From the NCBI GenBank assembly GCA_002633005.1, contig NMRA01000414.1, positions 154,356 to 218,355 on the forward strand: DNA of 64,000 nt. The letters are read 5' to 3'. The notes beneath the pieces are model-generated. The model was not told the DNA's origin and did no database searches. It saw only the letters and a list, made by a program, of their open reading frames with translations. Position numbers and translations under genes: made by a program. Shown here one piece after another: positions 35,822-47,100 of this stretch. Source of the DNA: Phoronis australis (Eukaryota > Phoronida > Phoronidae). Numbering within the stretch: position 1 is the first letter of the stretch; the number at the start of each line of letters is the position of its first letter.

Positions 35822-37555
35822 TTAAACTACAGTTTCACTACCATGTTTAGAGCATTTTGATTTATCTCGACTTTGAGCAGAACGAACGGGTTGATAACGA
35901 AGGTTCACATGCTGCTTTCGAGGTTCCGGTTCCCGCCGAGTTGAGGTACGTGTCCTGAAGATTTTGGCACAAAAGTTTTTCCAGGAGGCTAGAGTTTTTG
36001 TAGACCATATCCACATGCAACTTGTTATTCCCACTACCAAGGACATGAAAATTTTTAGCATAAAAATCTCGATATTCGGTGAAGCATTCCCTTGAACCGA
36101 ATGCCAAGCTTTCCTATTTGCGTATTCGTAAAAATTGCACGCGATAACACAGGTGGCGGGCACCGTATAAAGTACAGAGAATATGCCAATCCTCACCATG
36201 AGTACTTCCATTTTATCGGACTTTAATCCGTCGTTGCTCATCTGTTTCTTAACGCGAAACAACGCGATAAACCCCGCTAATAAGAACGCAGTGCCGATTA
36301 AGAAATAGGCACCCAATGGACCGATGACAAATCCCATCAGAAAGTCTTCACTTTGGTTCCCAACGTAACACAGTCCGGTCAACTCATCGCCGTCAACGTT
36401 TCTCATAACTAATATCACAATAGTTTGCACGGCGGGTATTGCCCAGGCCACCAGATGAAAATAGCTGCTATACAGCTGGATGGCGTCGTGGCCCCACTTG
36501 AGCCCCGCCGCCAACAGCCATGTTAGCGTCAGTACTACCCACCACATTGAGCTAGCAGTGCTGAAATAGTATAGTAACAAGAACACGATGGCGCAGTCCG
36601 TGTTTTCGAGGCCCTCCATAATAAGGATTCGTAGCCCACTCTGAGTGTCAGTATCACACGAAACGTGGTTGCGTCCAGCAATCAAGCGAACTATGTAACC
36701 AATACTGCAGATGTTATAGCACATGGCCAAGAAGATGATGGGTCGCTCGGGATATTTGAATCTGCCAGCGTCAATGAGAAATGTAAGTACGGTGAACAAC
36801 GTAGAAGCGAAGCAGACGCTAGCCCACAGACACATCCAAATATCAGCGAAGTACTTGTCCGCTTGAGTAAAGATATCGTTGTGCCCGCATTTCAGAACAC
36901 ACCGATTGGTTCTGTTTATGTAAATATAGTTTTCCGAATTCCGTACCGAACCACAATCTTTGTTGCCAGCTTGTGGCATTGGTATATCTACCTTCGGATC
37001 ATAGGTCTTCTTGTCCTCTGGCCAGACGACTGTGGCGGGAATTGGTGGGGGACTTTTTACCTCAGGTTTCTGAGGTATTTTGGGGTCGGGTTCCGGTGCT
37101 GGGCCGTCCATACACATGTGTCCTGGTTGGTTTCGCAGAGGGAATCTCGTGCAGTTGAGTCGTGCGGGCCATGTAAAGCCAAATTCCCGTAACACCGGTT
37201 CGCACTGACCGCGAACGTTGTCGCACATGGGTCGACAGGGTCCGATCAGTTCTTTCACTTTGACCGTGCACATAGGAAGATAAACAGAACACAGGAAGAA
37301 CTTTAACTGGCTGGCACACCCATACTGTAACAACGGGGTAAATGACTGTAAAAGCAACAGCGCTTCCCCTTGACTGTCCTGCCCGAGGGGAGTGGGCATG
37401 CCAGTCATGTTATACCCCAGTCCTTTGCACATGTCTATCTCGATGGCTTCGCACGTTCGCACGACTTCCTCCGTAGCTCGCACGTCGTCGACTATGGTGA
37501 AGAGGAGAGCACAGGCGAATAATAAAAACACTAATCGTGGCTTGTTCCGGAACAT
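35822..37555 (-). CDS. FZD4: Frizzled-4 Wnt receptor, intronless
   Basis: Seven-pass class F receptor at the plasma membrane that binds Wnt (and Norrin in vertebrates) through an extracellular Cys-rich domain and signals through Dishevelled. 577 codons from ATG 37555. This start is preferred to the in-frame ATG at 37585 because it gives a clean signal peptide ([18 protein letters not shown]). The CRD has all ten Cys at about 35, 43, 80, 89, 96, 107, 111, 118, 135 and 148, with an NMT glycosylation site. A Pro-rich linker of about 50 residues follows, longer than in human FZD4. TM1 is near 237-261 and TM7 near 498-518. The Dishevelled-binding KTxxxW motif is KTLASW at 520. The tail ends GSETVV, a class I PDZ ligand identical to the FZD4 C-terminus, which with [18 protein letters not shown]-type stretches supports FZD4 over other Frizzleds. 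Human FZD4 has two exons; this gene has one. No break is seen. Confidence 0.97.
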   Translation of the reverse strand: MFRNKPRLVFLLFACALLFTIVDDVRATEEVVRTCEAIEIDMCKGLGYNMTGMPTPLGQDSQGEALLLLQSFTPLLQYGCASQLKFFLCSVYLPMCTVKVKELIGPCRPMCDNVRGQCEPVLREFGFTWPARLNCTRFPLRNQPGHMCMDGPAPEPDPKIPQKPEVKSPPPIPATVVWPEDKKTYDPKVDIPMPQAGNKDCGSVRNSENYIYINRTNRCVLKCGHNDIFTQADKYFADIWMCLWASVCFASTLFTVLTFLIDAGRFKYPERPIIFLAMCYNICSIGYIVRLIAGRNHVSCDTDTQSGLRILIMEGLENTDCAIVFLLLYYFSTASSMWWVVLTLTWLLAAGLKWGHDAIQLYSSYFHLVAWAIPAVQTIVILVMRNVDGDELTGLCYVGNQSEDFLMGFVIGPLGAYFLIGTAFLLAGFIALFRVKKQMSNDGLKSDKMEVLMVRIGIFSVLYTVPATCVIACNFYEYANRKAWHSVQGNASPNIEIFMLKIFMSLVVGITSCMWIWSTKTLASWKNFCAKIFRTRTSTRREPEPRKQHVNLRYQPVRSAQSRDKSKCSKHGSETVV

Positions 37556-39955
37556 TATGTTGATTGTAAAACGTATATAGTCCATAAAATGTCTAATACG
37601 TCCCAATTGTTTTATGACTCTGACGCGGGTTCTTCAACCATAACCACACATAAGTGACGCACGTTTGAAAACATTTGAGCTAACCACCGGGTCAAAACAT
37701 GACTTGGTTGGCGTGCCTCTCCCGAGCACTCGAGACGTAAAAACTAAAATGACCCATGCAGTCACTATATGTTAAATGGCTTTAGGAATAGTTGTTCCGC
37801 TAAACAAACATGTATGGTCGCTGTCTGCGATAGCCAATCAGCGAACGAGAATAGCCCCGACGTTCCACCCACTGCGCTCTGATGGATTTGTTTAATGATA
37901 GACGAGCTGTCAATCTCCCTGGTTAAACACAACATCCATTGACTGAACTTATACCGAACGCACGATTTAAGCGGGAATGTACTCTCTCAGACTGCAGCGC
38001 ACAACAGAGCCCAGTATTTGATATTTCTGTCAATTTACCGACTCGCAAGTCAAGATAATTGGAGAGACAACAACCAAGCTGTGTCTCATGGTTCTCGGCC
38101 TTCTGAAAGCCTCAAGCGCCTGTTAAGCCTTCTTAAAACACAATGTACCCGGCACTGGGCTAGGCTCTTAAACGGTTTGCATAAGTCCCGGCTATTACAC
38201 GCTCCAATAGTTAGGTTTGAAAGAGAAAACGTCCCTTGACTAGGGCCATTGTTCGCACTTTTGTGAATGCCAAGAACTCAGAAGTTGAGGTATTTAGCGA
38301 TAAAAGCACTGTAATGAGGGCTATTGGACGCAGGTCGCCAGTGAAAGCCGCGTTTAAGGAAAGTAACACCATAATTACTGCGCTATTCAAGTCGTTGTTA
38401 TTTCTTATTGAAAATAACATTTGACTCGCACGGCTGGTTGATATGAGAATAGGAACTCAAACGATGGATTGTATTACGAATTACATAACCGGTACTTTTA
38501 CCCAAGGATATAATAATTCAATTTTTAAATTTATAAAGACAGAAAGGCGTGGAATCTTTGTGTTAGATACCACATTAAGCAGCACTTAGGCAGTGACTGC
38601 TTACTAATATCCGAGCAGATAAAAAGCCTGGTTTATTTTGCATTTGTGATTGTTAGGGTTGTGTTAGAAGTAAAATTAAACATTTCCATTATACATTACT
38701 TTAAAACCTCCTACTTTGCAACACATGGAGATCTGACAAGAACGCTATGACCAGAAATGTAGTTATCGAATAAGTATACGAAAATGGTTATGGGGTTCTA
38801 AATCGAGCCACGTATCCATTATTTATACTATTTGGGTTACCGCGCGCCTAGAATCCCAATCATGAGCTTAGTTGTATTATAAACTGCTTATCGAAGAAAT
38901 TAGTATTTAAACAACTTTGTATCGTCGGAAAGCGCTTGAGCTCAGAAATGACTGACTGAAGCGACAGAGTTACCAGGGTGAGATTAGCAAAAATTTAGGT
39001 TTAGCGGTTTTATTAGTTAATACAGGTGTTATCGTGTACTGAGTTCGCTGGTGTGTCGAAATTCCCGTGCTTCTTGGCTTTCTAAGTCGTCGAGTGTTAC
39101 CTCAGCGTTGAACTCATGAAACTGAAAACTGACTTAAGTGTATGACAGAAATCAGTTTCGTAGTATTTCTTGCCGTGCTTACTCAGTGCCTGTGGCTTCA
39201 GTTGCTCATTCGATCGGGAACATTTCAAGATTGGGTGTATGTGGTCATGCTCAAGGAGTTTGGTTAAGACGTTCAACACCGACAGCCTAACAGCGACGAA
39301 ATGTCCCTTTAATACCCATACAAAAACAGTTGACAGGCGAATTTTGTCCTTTAAAGATACTGAATTTTTGTTTTAGAATTTCCGATTAGTTCTGAATTGT
39401 TTCATAATGAAACTAGACAAAATTTTACAAGATTTCACAAAGTTTTGACTTCTTCCACAAGCAAGTTATTGACATTTGATCCCCGTTGTTCAGACCGATT
39501 AAATTTTTCGTCGTAATTTTTGAAGAATGCAAGGACTTAGAGATTTGTGTACCCGTCTCAAAGATCATAACTAGTTTCGATGTATAGCATACGAAAGTTT
39601 CAGTTTAAATTTTAGCCGTCTTCATCGCCAAACTGTCGTCCAGGATCGTCAAACTTATCTCATAGTAATCGTTCCATTTAGCCTGTCCAATGATCCGCGT
39701 TTTATGTTCGTATGATCTCGAAAGTTTATAGATGCTTTGATTTATATTCGAAGTCACAAGCGCCACCGACGGTGTTCATAAAAGAGTTCATTGTCGTTTA
39801 TTAGTGATAGGGTGGCCGTAGTTTATTGTAATGTTGACCAGAGTTATTGGACTAAGCCCGTTTAGTTGAGTAGTTTGCACGTCGAGCTTGAGCATGGGTT
39901 AAATCAAAGTTTTCTCGATATTGAGCAAAGTAAAAAGAAAAAACAGTTCTTTACT

Positions 39956-40065
39956 TAAGCGGCCAACGATACCCTCATTTCTATTATGTTACAGCTACAA
40001 CGAAAAAAAAACCCTGTCCGTAAGCGGTCAAACGATACCTGCATTTGTATCATGTTACAGTTACG
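39956..40065. repeat. ~44-bp direct repeat, period 65
   Basis: taagcggNcaaNcgatacc, then -gcatttNtat-atgttacagNtac, occurs at 39956-39999 and 40021-40065, separated by an A-rich spacer. Confidence 0.8.
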
Positions 40066-42174
40066 TGACATGAAAATTACTCGTAAAACAGTACGCCCGT
40101 TTAGACATCAATCACAACACTTGACACATTACGTTTAATTTATTGAAAGTTGGTGAATGAGATAATTTCCGGACCATTTTTATTTTTCGGTTTGCACAGC
40201 GCTTATAAAATCAGTGGTAACAACCGCTGGTGCAATTATTACAATGTCTCAGTTGTTACCAGATCGCAATGGCACAATTTATTCATTATTATTTATTAAA
40301 AAAGAATTCCTCAATAGTTCTTCAATTGCTAGTATAACTATGACTCACATTTGACTCTTAAACTAATACCAACATTCCCCAAATGAAGTAAATGTTTTCA
40401 GACAAAAATGTGTTTTGATGAAATTTCGGAAGAATATACCCCGTCCTTTAATACCGGTTATTATTAATTTCTACGTGACGGAAAACTAAATTTAAGTATT
40501 AATCTATAAATGGGATGTTAGTTTAACTAATATCACAATTTACAACCCTCGTCCGAGTTGTCACTCGTTATCACATTTTATGTTGCCAGGTACATCGTCC
40601 TATCTACGCTCTAAGATATCTTCAGAACATTATCTACCGCAGTATGCAAAGGTTATCTAGTAATCCTAACCACACTGAAGTTGGCTGTTTACCCGTATAG
40701 ACTTCGCGTTATCTTTAGAAGATAATTCACTGTGACACTTGATTGTAAAATTCTGTGTCGATTATATCAAATCATTCTCCACTGAGGTCAAAGTCATAGC
40801 AAAAGATGATATCAGGAGGTATCAACCAACTGAGGTCTTGTCTGACCCAGAACCGACATTGTGTCGCACTTTATCAAAACACCATTAGGCGTACAACTAA
40901 CAAATCTTTTAAAAACAGAATGCAACATTTTACACATCTGTGTTCTCCAGATTTTTATAGATCTTAATCTGAGACCTAAACAGACAAACATGTGAAGATG
41001 AATAAAGAAGAAATCGATCAGAAAATTTACTTGATGGAAGTATTAACAAATATGCAGTAAAAATTTAAACATGTTTTTGCAGACATGCGCCAGAGGTCTA
41101 TTTCGATTTTGCAATAACATGATTCTGCGGTTACTCAAGAATCAGCTGTTGTCTCGTTCACATACTAATTGTAATTGGGTAGTGAGAGTCATCTTTTGTC
41201 AAAAACGAAAACTGTGACCTCTTCTGTGATTAGAGGTAAATAAGTAGGTATCCTTTCTCGTCTGTAAACCTGGAAATATGGAACATCGCTTCGGTCGTCA
41301 TAAACGGTTTTCAGGTACTCACCAAATACAACATGCTGCGTCACATAAACACAGGGAGACACGACATAGTTATAGAATTTTTGTTACCGAAGTTATCGGG
41401 TTATTGCGACATTTAGGTCTCTTAACTTTTACAATGTAGACAATGATGGAACATCCTGCCGCCGGACGATTTTCTGCACATTACACTTAACGCTGAGTCT
41501 GACCTAGGTTCCTAGGTTCCTAAATTATGAAAGTTACTACTATATTATATATCTTTCTCGTGTAGATTGACATCGTTGGAGACAGTTTGAGTCTTTAAAT
41601 CCTTCAAAATTAAACAAATACTCCCGCAATTATCAACAACAAAATTGATTCCACTCAGTCCTTCATTTCGTTAGTCAACGGTTAGTGGAAATTGAAGACC
41701 AAACGCCATTGCAAATTGCAGGCAATACTTGAGGTCAAACAGATATGTACAGGGAGTTGTGGGAGGCAAGCCGTCTGCTAGCGCTGAGCGGTGGCAGCAA
41801 AGACGAGGGACCTGTCTATTAACCATGTTAACAGGGTCAGGCACATGGTCGGGAGCTTATTTCGATGTGTGAAAACAAAATAATGCCTCTCGTATACCAA
41901 GTAAAGAAAGGAGTGGTGCGTATGTGATTACCTGCTGCTCTGGTGAGGTTTGCAATATTGCCTCTACATAACACGAGCTGTGGGAATGTGGTGACTGGAT
42001 TGACCCATGCTACTGGCTATCCTAGCTGGTAAATGTACAAGTCTCCCATTGCTCTTGAGTGGTGATTTCAAAACCTGACACAAAATCTATTTCTAGAACT
42101 AGAAGTCATTTTCTCTTGCCTTGCCGCATGTGACATGTTTAGTCTACAGCAAGGTCAATTGACCTATCGCCAGG

Positions 42175-42303
42175 ATTTTGATTGACGGCTTAACCGACCA
42201 ATCAGAACTTTGTATTCTTGACTCACCTTCGTTTCTAAGCCATCATTTTACGTGACAAACAACACGTTGCCGGGTAAAACTTATTGTTTGTTGACATTTC
42301 GCA
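42175..42303 (+). repeat. Dispersed repeat R2, copy 2
   Basis: Matches 5745-5857 (gacggcttaac-gac-aatcagaac, tattcttgac, cacgttgccgggta, gttgacattt). It includes a CCAAT box (accaatcag) and lies 1.6 kb upstream of the first visible DHX36 exon. A promoter role is possible but unsupported. Confidence 0.6.
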
Positions 42304-43905
42304 TGACGGCGGTCAGTTATGAAAGTTAAAACATGGTGTGTTTAATATTGACATATACTTGAACATCTCTTTCACTAACAGTAGAACAACAAACATTTCG
42401 AAATAGTTCCGACAAGTCACAAAATCCCGGATGTGCGCAATGTTGTCTGCCATGACAAAACCAAACGGCCTCCTTGAATTCTGAGTTTTGTTTTGTTGAG
42501 ACAATTGGTGCCTACTCACCACTAAAAAGCAATTCGGTATGATACATGGAGAGAAACATCCCCACAAGTTGGTCGGATATCAATTTCAGAGCGGTCAAGG
42601 CATATTTGAGAAGGAAATTCTAAGGAGACTGATGTTTTCGGTCCGTCCTATATGTTTCCAAAAAAAATAGTGAGATGACTGGTAGATGTGGGAAACAGTT
42701 ATATACTGAGTCAAGTACCAGTGTACTGCACTTGACCATATTTTTGGAGGGGGGGGGCAGGGTTAGAGTTGGAAAATTAGGAAGCTCGTCACTCTGAAGA
42801 GTATGCTTGAAAAAGGAGTCTCATTTATAGGGAGCATAAACGGAAAAGTAACCCTTTCATGTTTCGGTCAGAAATACCATCATTTTATAGCGACCCATAA
42901 CATAATCCTAACTGTGCTGTTGAGATTTTTTGACAGTTCCCTGAAGCAGTAAACAAAAAGATGTTGGGCAAAACAAGTTCATCTTTTGCTACATAAGTTT
43001 TAATAATAGATAACTCTTGCGATGAAAAAGAGCTTTTTCAGAGTTTTCAACTATCAAAGAGTACTCTTTTGTATGACGTTTTTTCAGAAAAGCCGCTCTT
43101 TTTACGGAAATTTCTTGAAAAAGGCATCCTTCAGTATGGAAATCGGCGGTGAAAAAGTCACACATCTGTACTGCACGTCCCATAACATGTTTTGTATGGG
43201 AGTAACTCCCGGTTATTTGATGCTTCGCCCATACGATGAAATTTAATCCACTGATGTGGCAGTATTACTATAACTAAAATAATTTACTTGTTCATATCCA
43301 AAAACATGTCATCAGCATTGGTGTTTAATGGGAAGAAGAGGTGTTGTCAAAATAAAGTAAACAAACATTTACAGTACAATACAAAATTTATCTGACTAAA
43401 TGGCGATTAATTTACAGCAAAAATGACTTGTAATAACTATATGGGTGGCAAAATTCTAATTGCAAAATGGCTTAGCAACCTTAATAACTTCCCTTTTAGT
43501 TAATGTTGATTCTCGATCATATGGGGCTACAATTCTGGTTATGAATTTGGCTTCCCGCCAAGCTGTCTTAATAGTTAAATTTGGGTCATTTTTCTCTGTC
43601 AGAACACTTTAGCCTGTACTGTATGTCAAAAAATAATTTCAAGTCTTTAATTTAAATACAGTGAAATTTTGGTCTCTTTCGAACAAGGAAACTTCAAAAA
43701 ATTAAGTATCAGTATTCGAATTAAAAGCAGATTTGAGAAATGAGTGCTCAGTTTTTAAGGAAATGATTAAAGTGAAGGAGTATTATGGTGTGTACAGATG
43801 GCTCATGTCAATGAAAGAATGTGTCGGATGTATGAGACTGACTGTTGAATTGGAATGTGGCTATTTCCAAAATTCCTTATTTCATTTGACTCGTACTTTT
43901 AACAG

Positions 43906-44123
43906 ATCGTTCGGATGGGGACCAGAATGATGGGAATTACAACACATACAGACGAGGTGGCTGGAGGGCACGTGGCCGGGGTGGTAGCGGTCGTGGACGA
44001 GGTGGTGGCGGTCGCGGACGAGGTGGTGGTGGTCGCCATCCAGAAGGACTGCGAGGCAAGGAGATTGGCCTGTGGTACGCTCGCCAGGGAGGGGCGAAAA
44101 AGAGAGAAAGTGAACGACTCGAG
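43906..44123 (+). CDS. DHX36: DHX36 exon 2: RGG box and RHAU-specific motif
   Basis: Acceptor cttttaacag, donor CTCGAG|gtagat. It encodes [19 protein letters not shown] and then [17 protein letters not shown]. The first two bases complete a codon from an unseen exon 1. The coding strand itself is a dense run of GG/GGT tracts. Confidence 0.93.
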
Positions 44124-47100
44124 GTAGATGTGAAAATTAGTTTCTTAAACTCGACACTGAATCCAAAGGTGAATTAAATTTTTACAAAAATTGTGGTATT
44201 ATTTATTTTAGAGTGATGTATAAGGTCTTCCTGATGGCTTCCAGAACTTAACCTAAACAGGGGTGGATCCAGGATTTTTTAAAAGGGGGATCGGATCAAG
44301 GAATTTTTAGAAAGGGGTCTAAGTCAACAATTTGAAAATTCTAGATTTGATATCACTAAAATCAAGAAAAAAGGGGTTCCGAACCCCCTTGAACCCCTGA
44401 ATCCGCCTATGCTAAAGAATCAAATTTTCATCTCCATAATTACATTTCTTGGCTTGCCGTGTTTAAATGCTATCCTCCACATTTTTCCTGAAGGTTGCAC
44501 ATTTCTTAACCTAAGTCACAGCTGTATTATAAATCAGTAATTATGCTGCGTAGTCATAATGACACTTACAGAAGAAATCAGTTAGCAATTTCATGTTCGG
44601 ATGACCAACCAAGTTACTGATACTTTTTGCTATCTTGTTTAGCTGACTAAAAATGAAAATCGAATTACTTTTTACTAATTGGTCTCCTATTATTATAGGT
44701 TTCTATTTCCGTTACAAGAACATGGCTACTGCCAACGAAAAGAAAACGCTTCAATTTTATTGTGGTTGACCAACCCGAAACTAGCTTATGTATGGATTGC
44801 CTGCGACTCGAGTTGCTTACTCATTCTTAATCAGTTCAAGGTCTTATGTGCATGATAATGTTTTACATGTCAAATCGCTTCGGTACAGGACTCAACATTC
44901 ACGACTAAGCAGCAACAAAATATAGCTTTAACCCACTGCTTACCATTGATAACCCATGACTTTTTCACTTTAACTCTATTCATTAAATAAGTCAATATTT
45001 TAACACGACGATTGTTTTGCGTCAGAAGTTTTGCTATAGCATTCACGGTCATATTTCAATTCTTGTAGAGAGGAGAAGTCAAGATGGATGGTGACAGAGA
45101 GCGCCACATTTCCCAACTGTTGCATCAAATCCGAACCAGTGACGCAGTAGAAACACAACCGTCTACATCCTACCGGAACATAGACGATGACTGGGAAGAT
45201 GCTCAAAACTCGGCGGACGCGCAACCACCAAAGGAATCTCGAGACTTTTTCCGCATAGATAAAACTGGCTGTAGGAGTTTTGAGATGGGCAGTTGTGATT
45301 TTGCTGGAGCGTCAGCTATGGACGTTAGTGATGATGACATCGATGGTGCTGATGGTGATGATGATGATGGTGATGATGACTCTGGGGAAGAGGTGCCTAA
45401 AGTGACAGATTTGTATCATTACAACGAGGAGAGGCAGGACGTGGCCATAGATTACATTCCTCTTGGGCAGTTGGGTCACAGTGCACACGGTATGAGCAAA
45501 TCGGTATTGGCAACTTATTAACATAAGTTGTGTAGTTAGATGTTATGCAGTTGTGTTTATTTAACACATGGTTTCACGTCTAGGATGTTTCTGTAGTTGG
45601 TATGAGGAATGCGTCTGATCGAGAGAAGCTGTCACATAACGAGTAAGAAAGTTTTACTATTTCAAACATGTTATAATGACTATGCATTAATTTGTGATAG
45701 TGATTGTCATTTTCGATTTGTCTTGAATAAAGCAGCCCGATGTCTGTTTAATTAACAGCAGTCGTAGCAAGATGATGGACAATAATGTTCAGAGAGGTGA
45801 ATTACTAGGTGCGAAAAATCACCACTTCTGCAACTTCCTAACTGACTGGTTCCGAGAGAAATTGTGTTGTTCTCATAGACAATAACTGCAGGGTCCTGGT
45901 TCATTAGCCAGACAACTTACGCGACACTCGTTTGAGGCAGTGGACGTGAGGGTGCTGGACAGAGAAAGTTCTTGGTTTGAGTAGGGTGTCAGAGAGGCTG
46001 TATTGTTGAAAACCGGGAATCCCTCTTGAATAGACACGGAGAAGTCTGTTTTAAGTTGTCTGACACATGGTCCATTATCCTGCAGTTGCTGGAAACGCCA
46101 TCAGAGGGTGACACAACTTTCGTGGAACCCCTAGTTGAATGAGCAATGTAGCTCCAAAACGACAGGAAAATTTTTACAGTAAGTTTGTGAAGTTGCAATC
46201 TATAATTTTTCACGTCCAGACAATTCAACAGGCTTATGGTGGTGATGGCTGTTGTTCGTCATTGCTAATAATTACAATGAGATTCTTTAAAAAAACATGC
46301 AATGATGTTGCAATCACAAAAATATTGCTACATCTCAGCTGCAACTGGCGCACATCCTTTTAATTTCTTTTTTTTGTTGTCCTGCGACTAGCGCACTTTG
46401 TAGTAATCCATGGATACAAACATTTATAGCACTTAGACTGTGACAAGAGTTTTCAAATTTAAGCATTGTGTGAAATAAGGATGAAATAAGCAGGCTGCTG
46501 ATGAAGCCTTTGACTGTTACTATTAGTCAGACATCACGTGATTATGTTTGTCTAGATACTGTACTGTACTTAGTAGATTACCCTCACAATTACTGATCCC
46601 GTTATCGTCACAGACTCCGACTACTCGCTGTTACAAGACGTACCAAGACTAAACGAAGAGTATCTCAACGAGTTGACACAAAAGAAGTCTGATGCTCATT
46701 ACAGAGATGTGCGTGTGTTCCGTAAGAAACTGCCTTCGTATGGTATGCGGGATAAAATTGTTGAGGTGATAGAGTCCAACCAAGTCACTGTCATTAGTGG
46801 AGAGACTGGATGTGGGAAAACTACTCAGGTACGACACAATGCATAGACAGTTGTCTCGTGGAGGGTGGTCATGTTTTTGTTTTTATTTGTCTGTCATTGG
46901 TTTAATCAAAAATTTGTTAACGCAGTTTGAAGCAATTTTCACGAGAAGCTGGAAATGGACAAAAAGACTGGGGATAAAATTTTCGGAATGATCTTTTGCA
47001 TAAAAACATCATAACATTCATCACAAAATGATTGTGAAGTGATCACATTCCCTTTGTTGTGGTCTTATCTGGGTCCTGTTCCCAGCCTGTTTCATAAGGT

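Larger units (their letters stand above)
37556..43905. other. Intergenic region between FZD4 and the first visible DHX36 exon
   Basis: About 6.3 kb. It should hold the FZD4 promoter (right of 37555) and the DHX36 promoter and first exon. I could not identify the latter: an exon ending in phase 1 is required. It contains the tandem repeat at 39956 and repeat R2 at 42175, and no other gene was supported. Confidence 0.6.

Noticed and set aside
36665-37192. 175-codon plus-strand ORF
   Set aside because: Exact antisense shadow of the FZD4 coding region; no domain, no start context.
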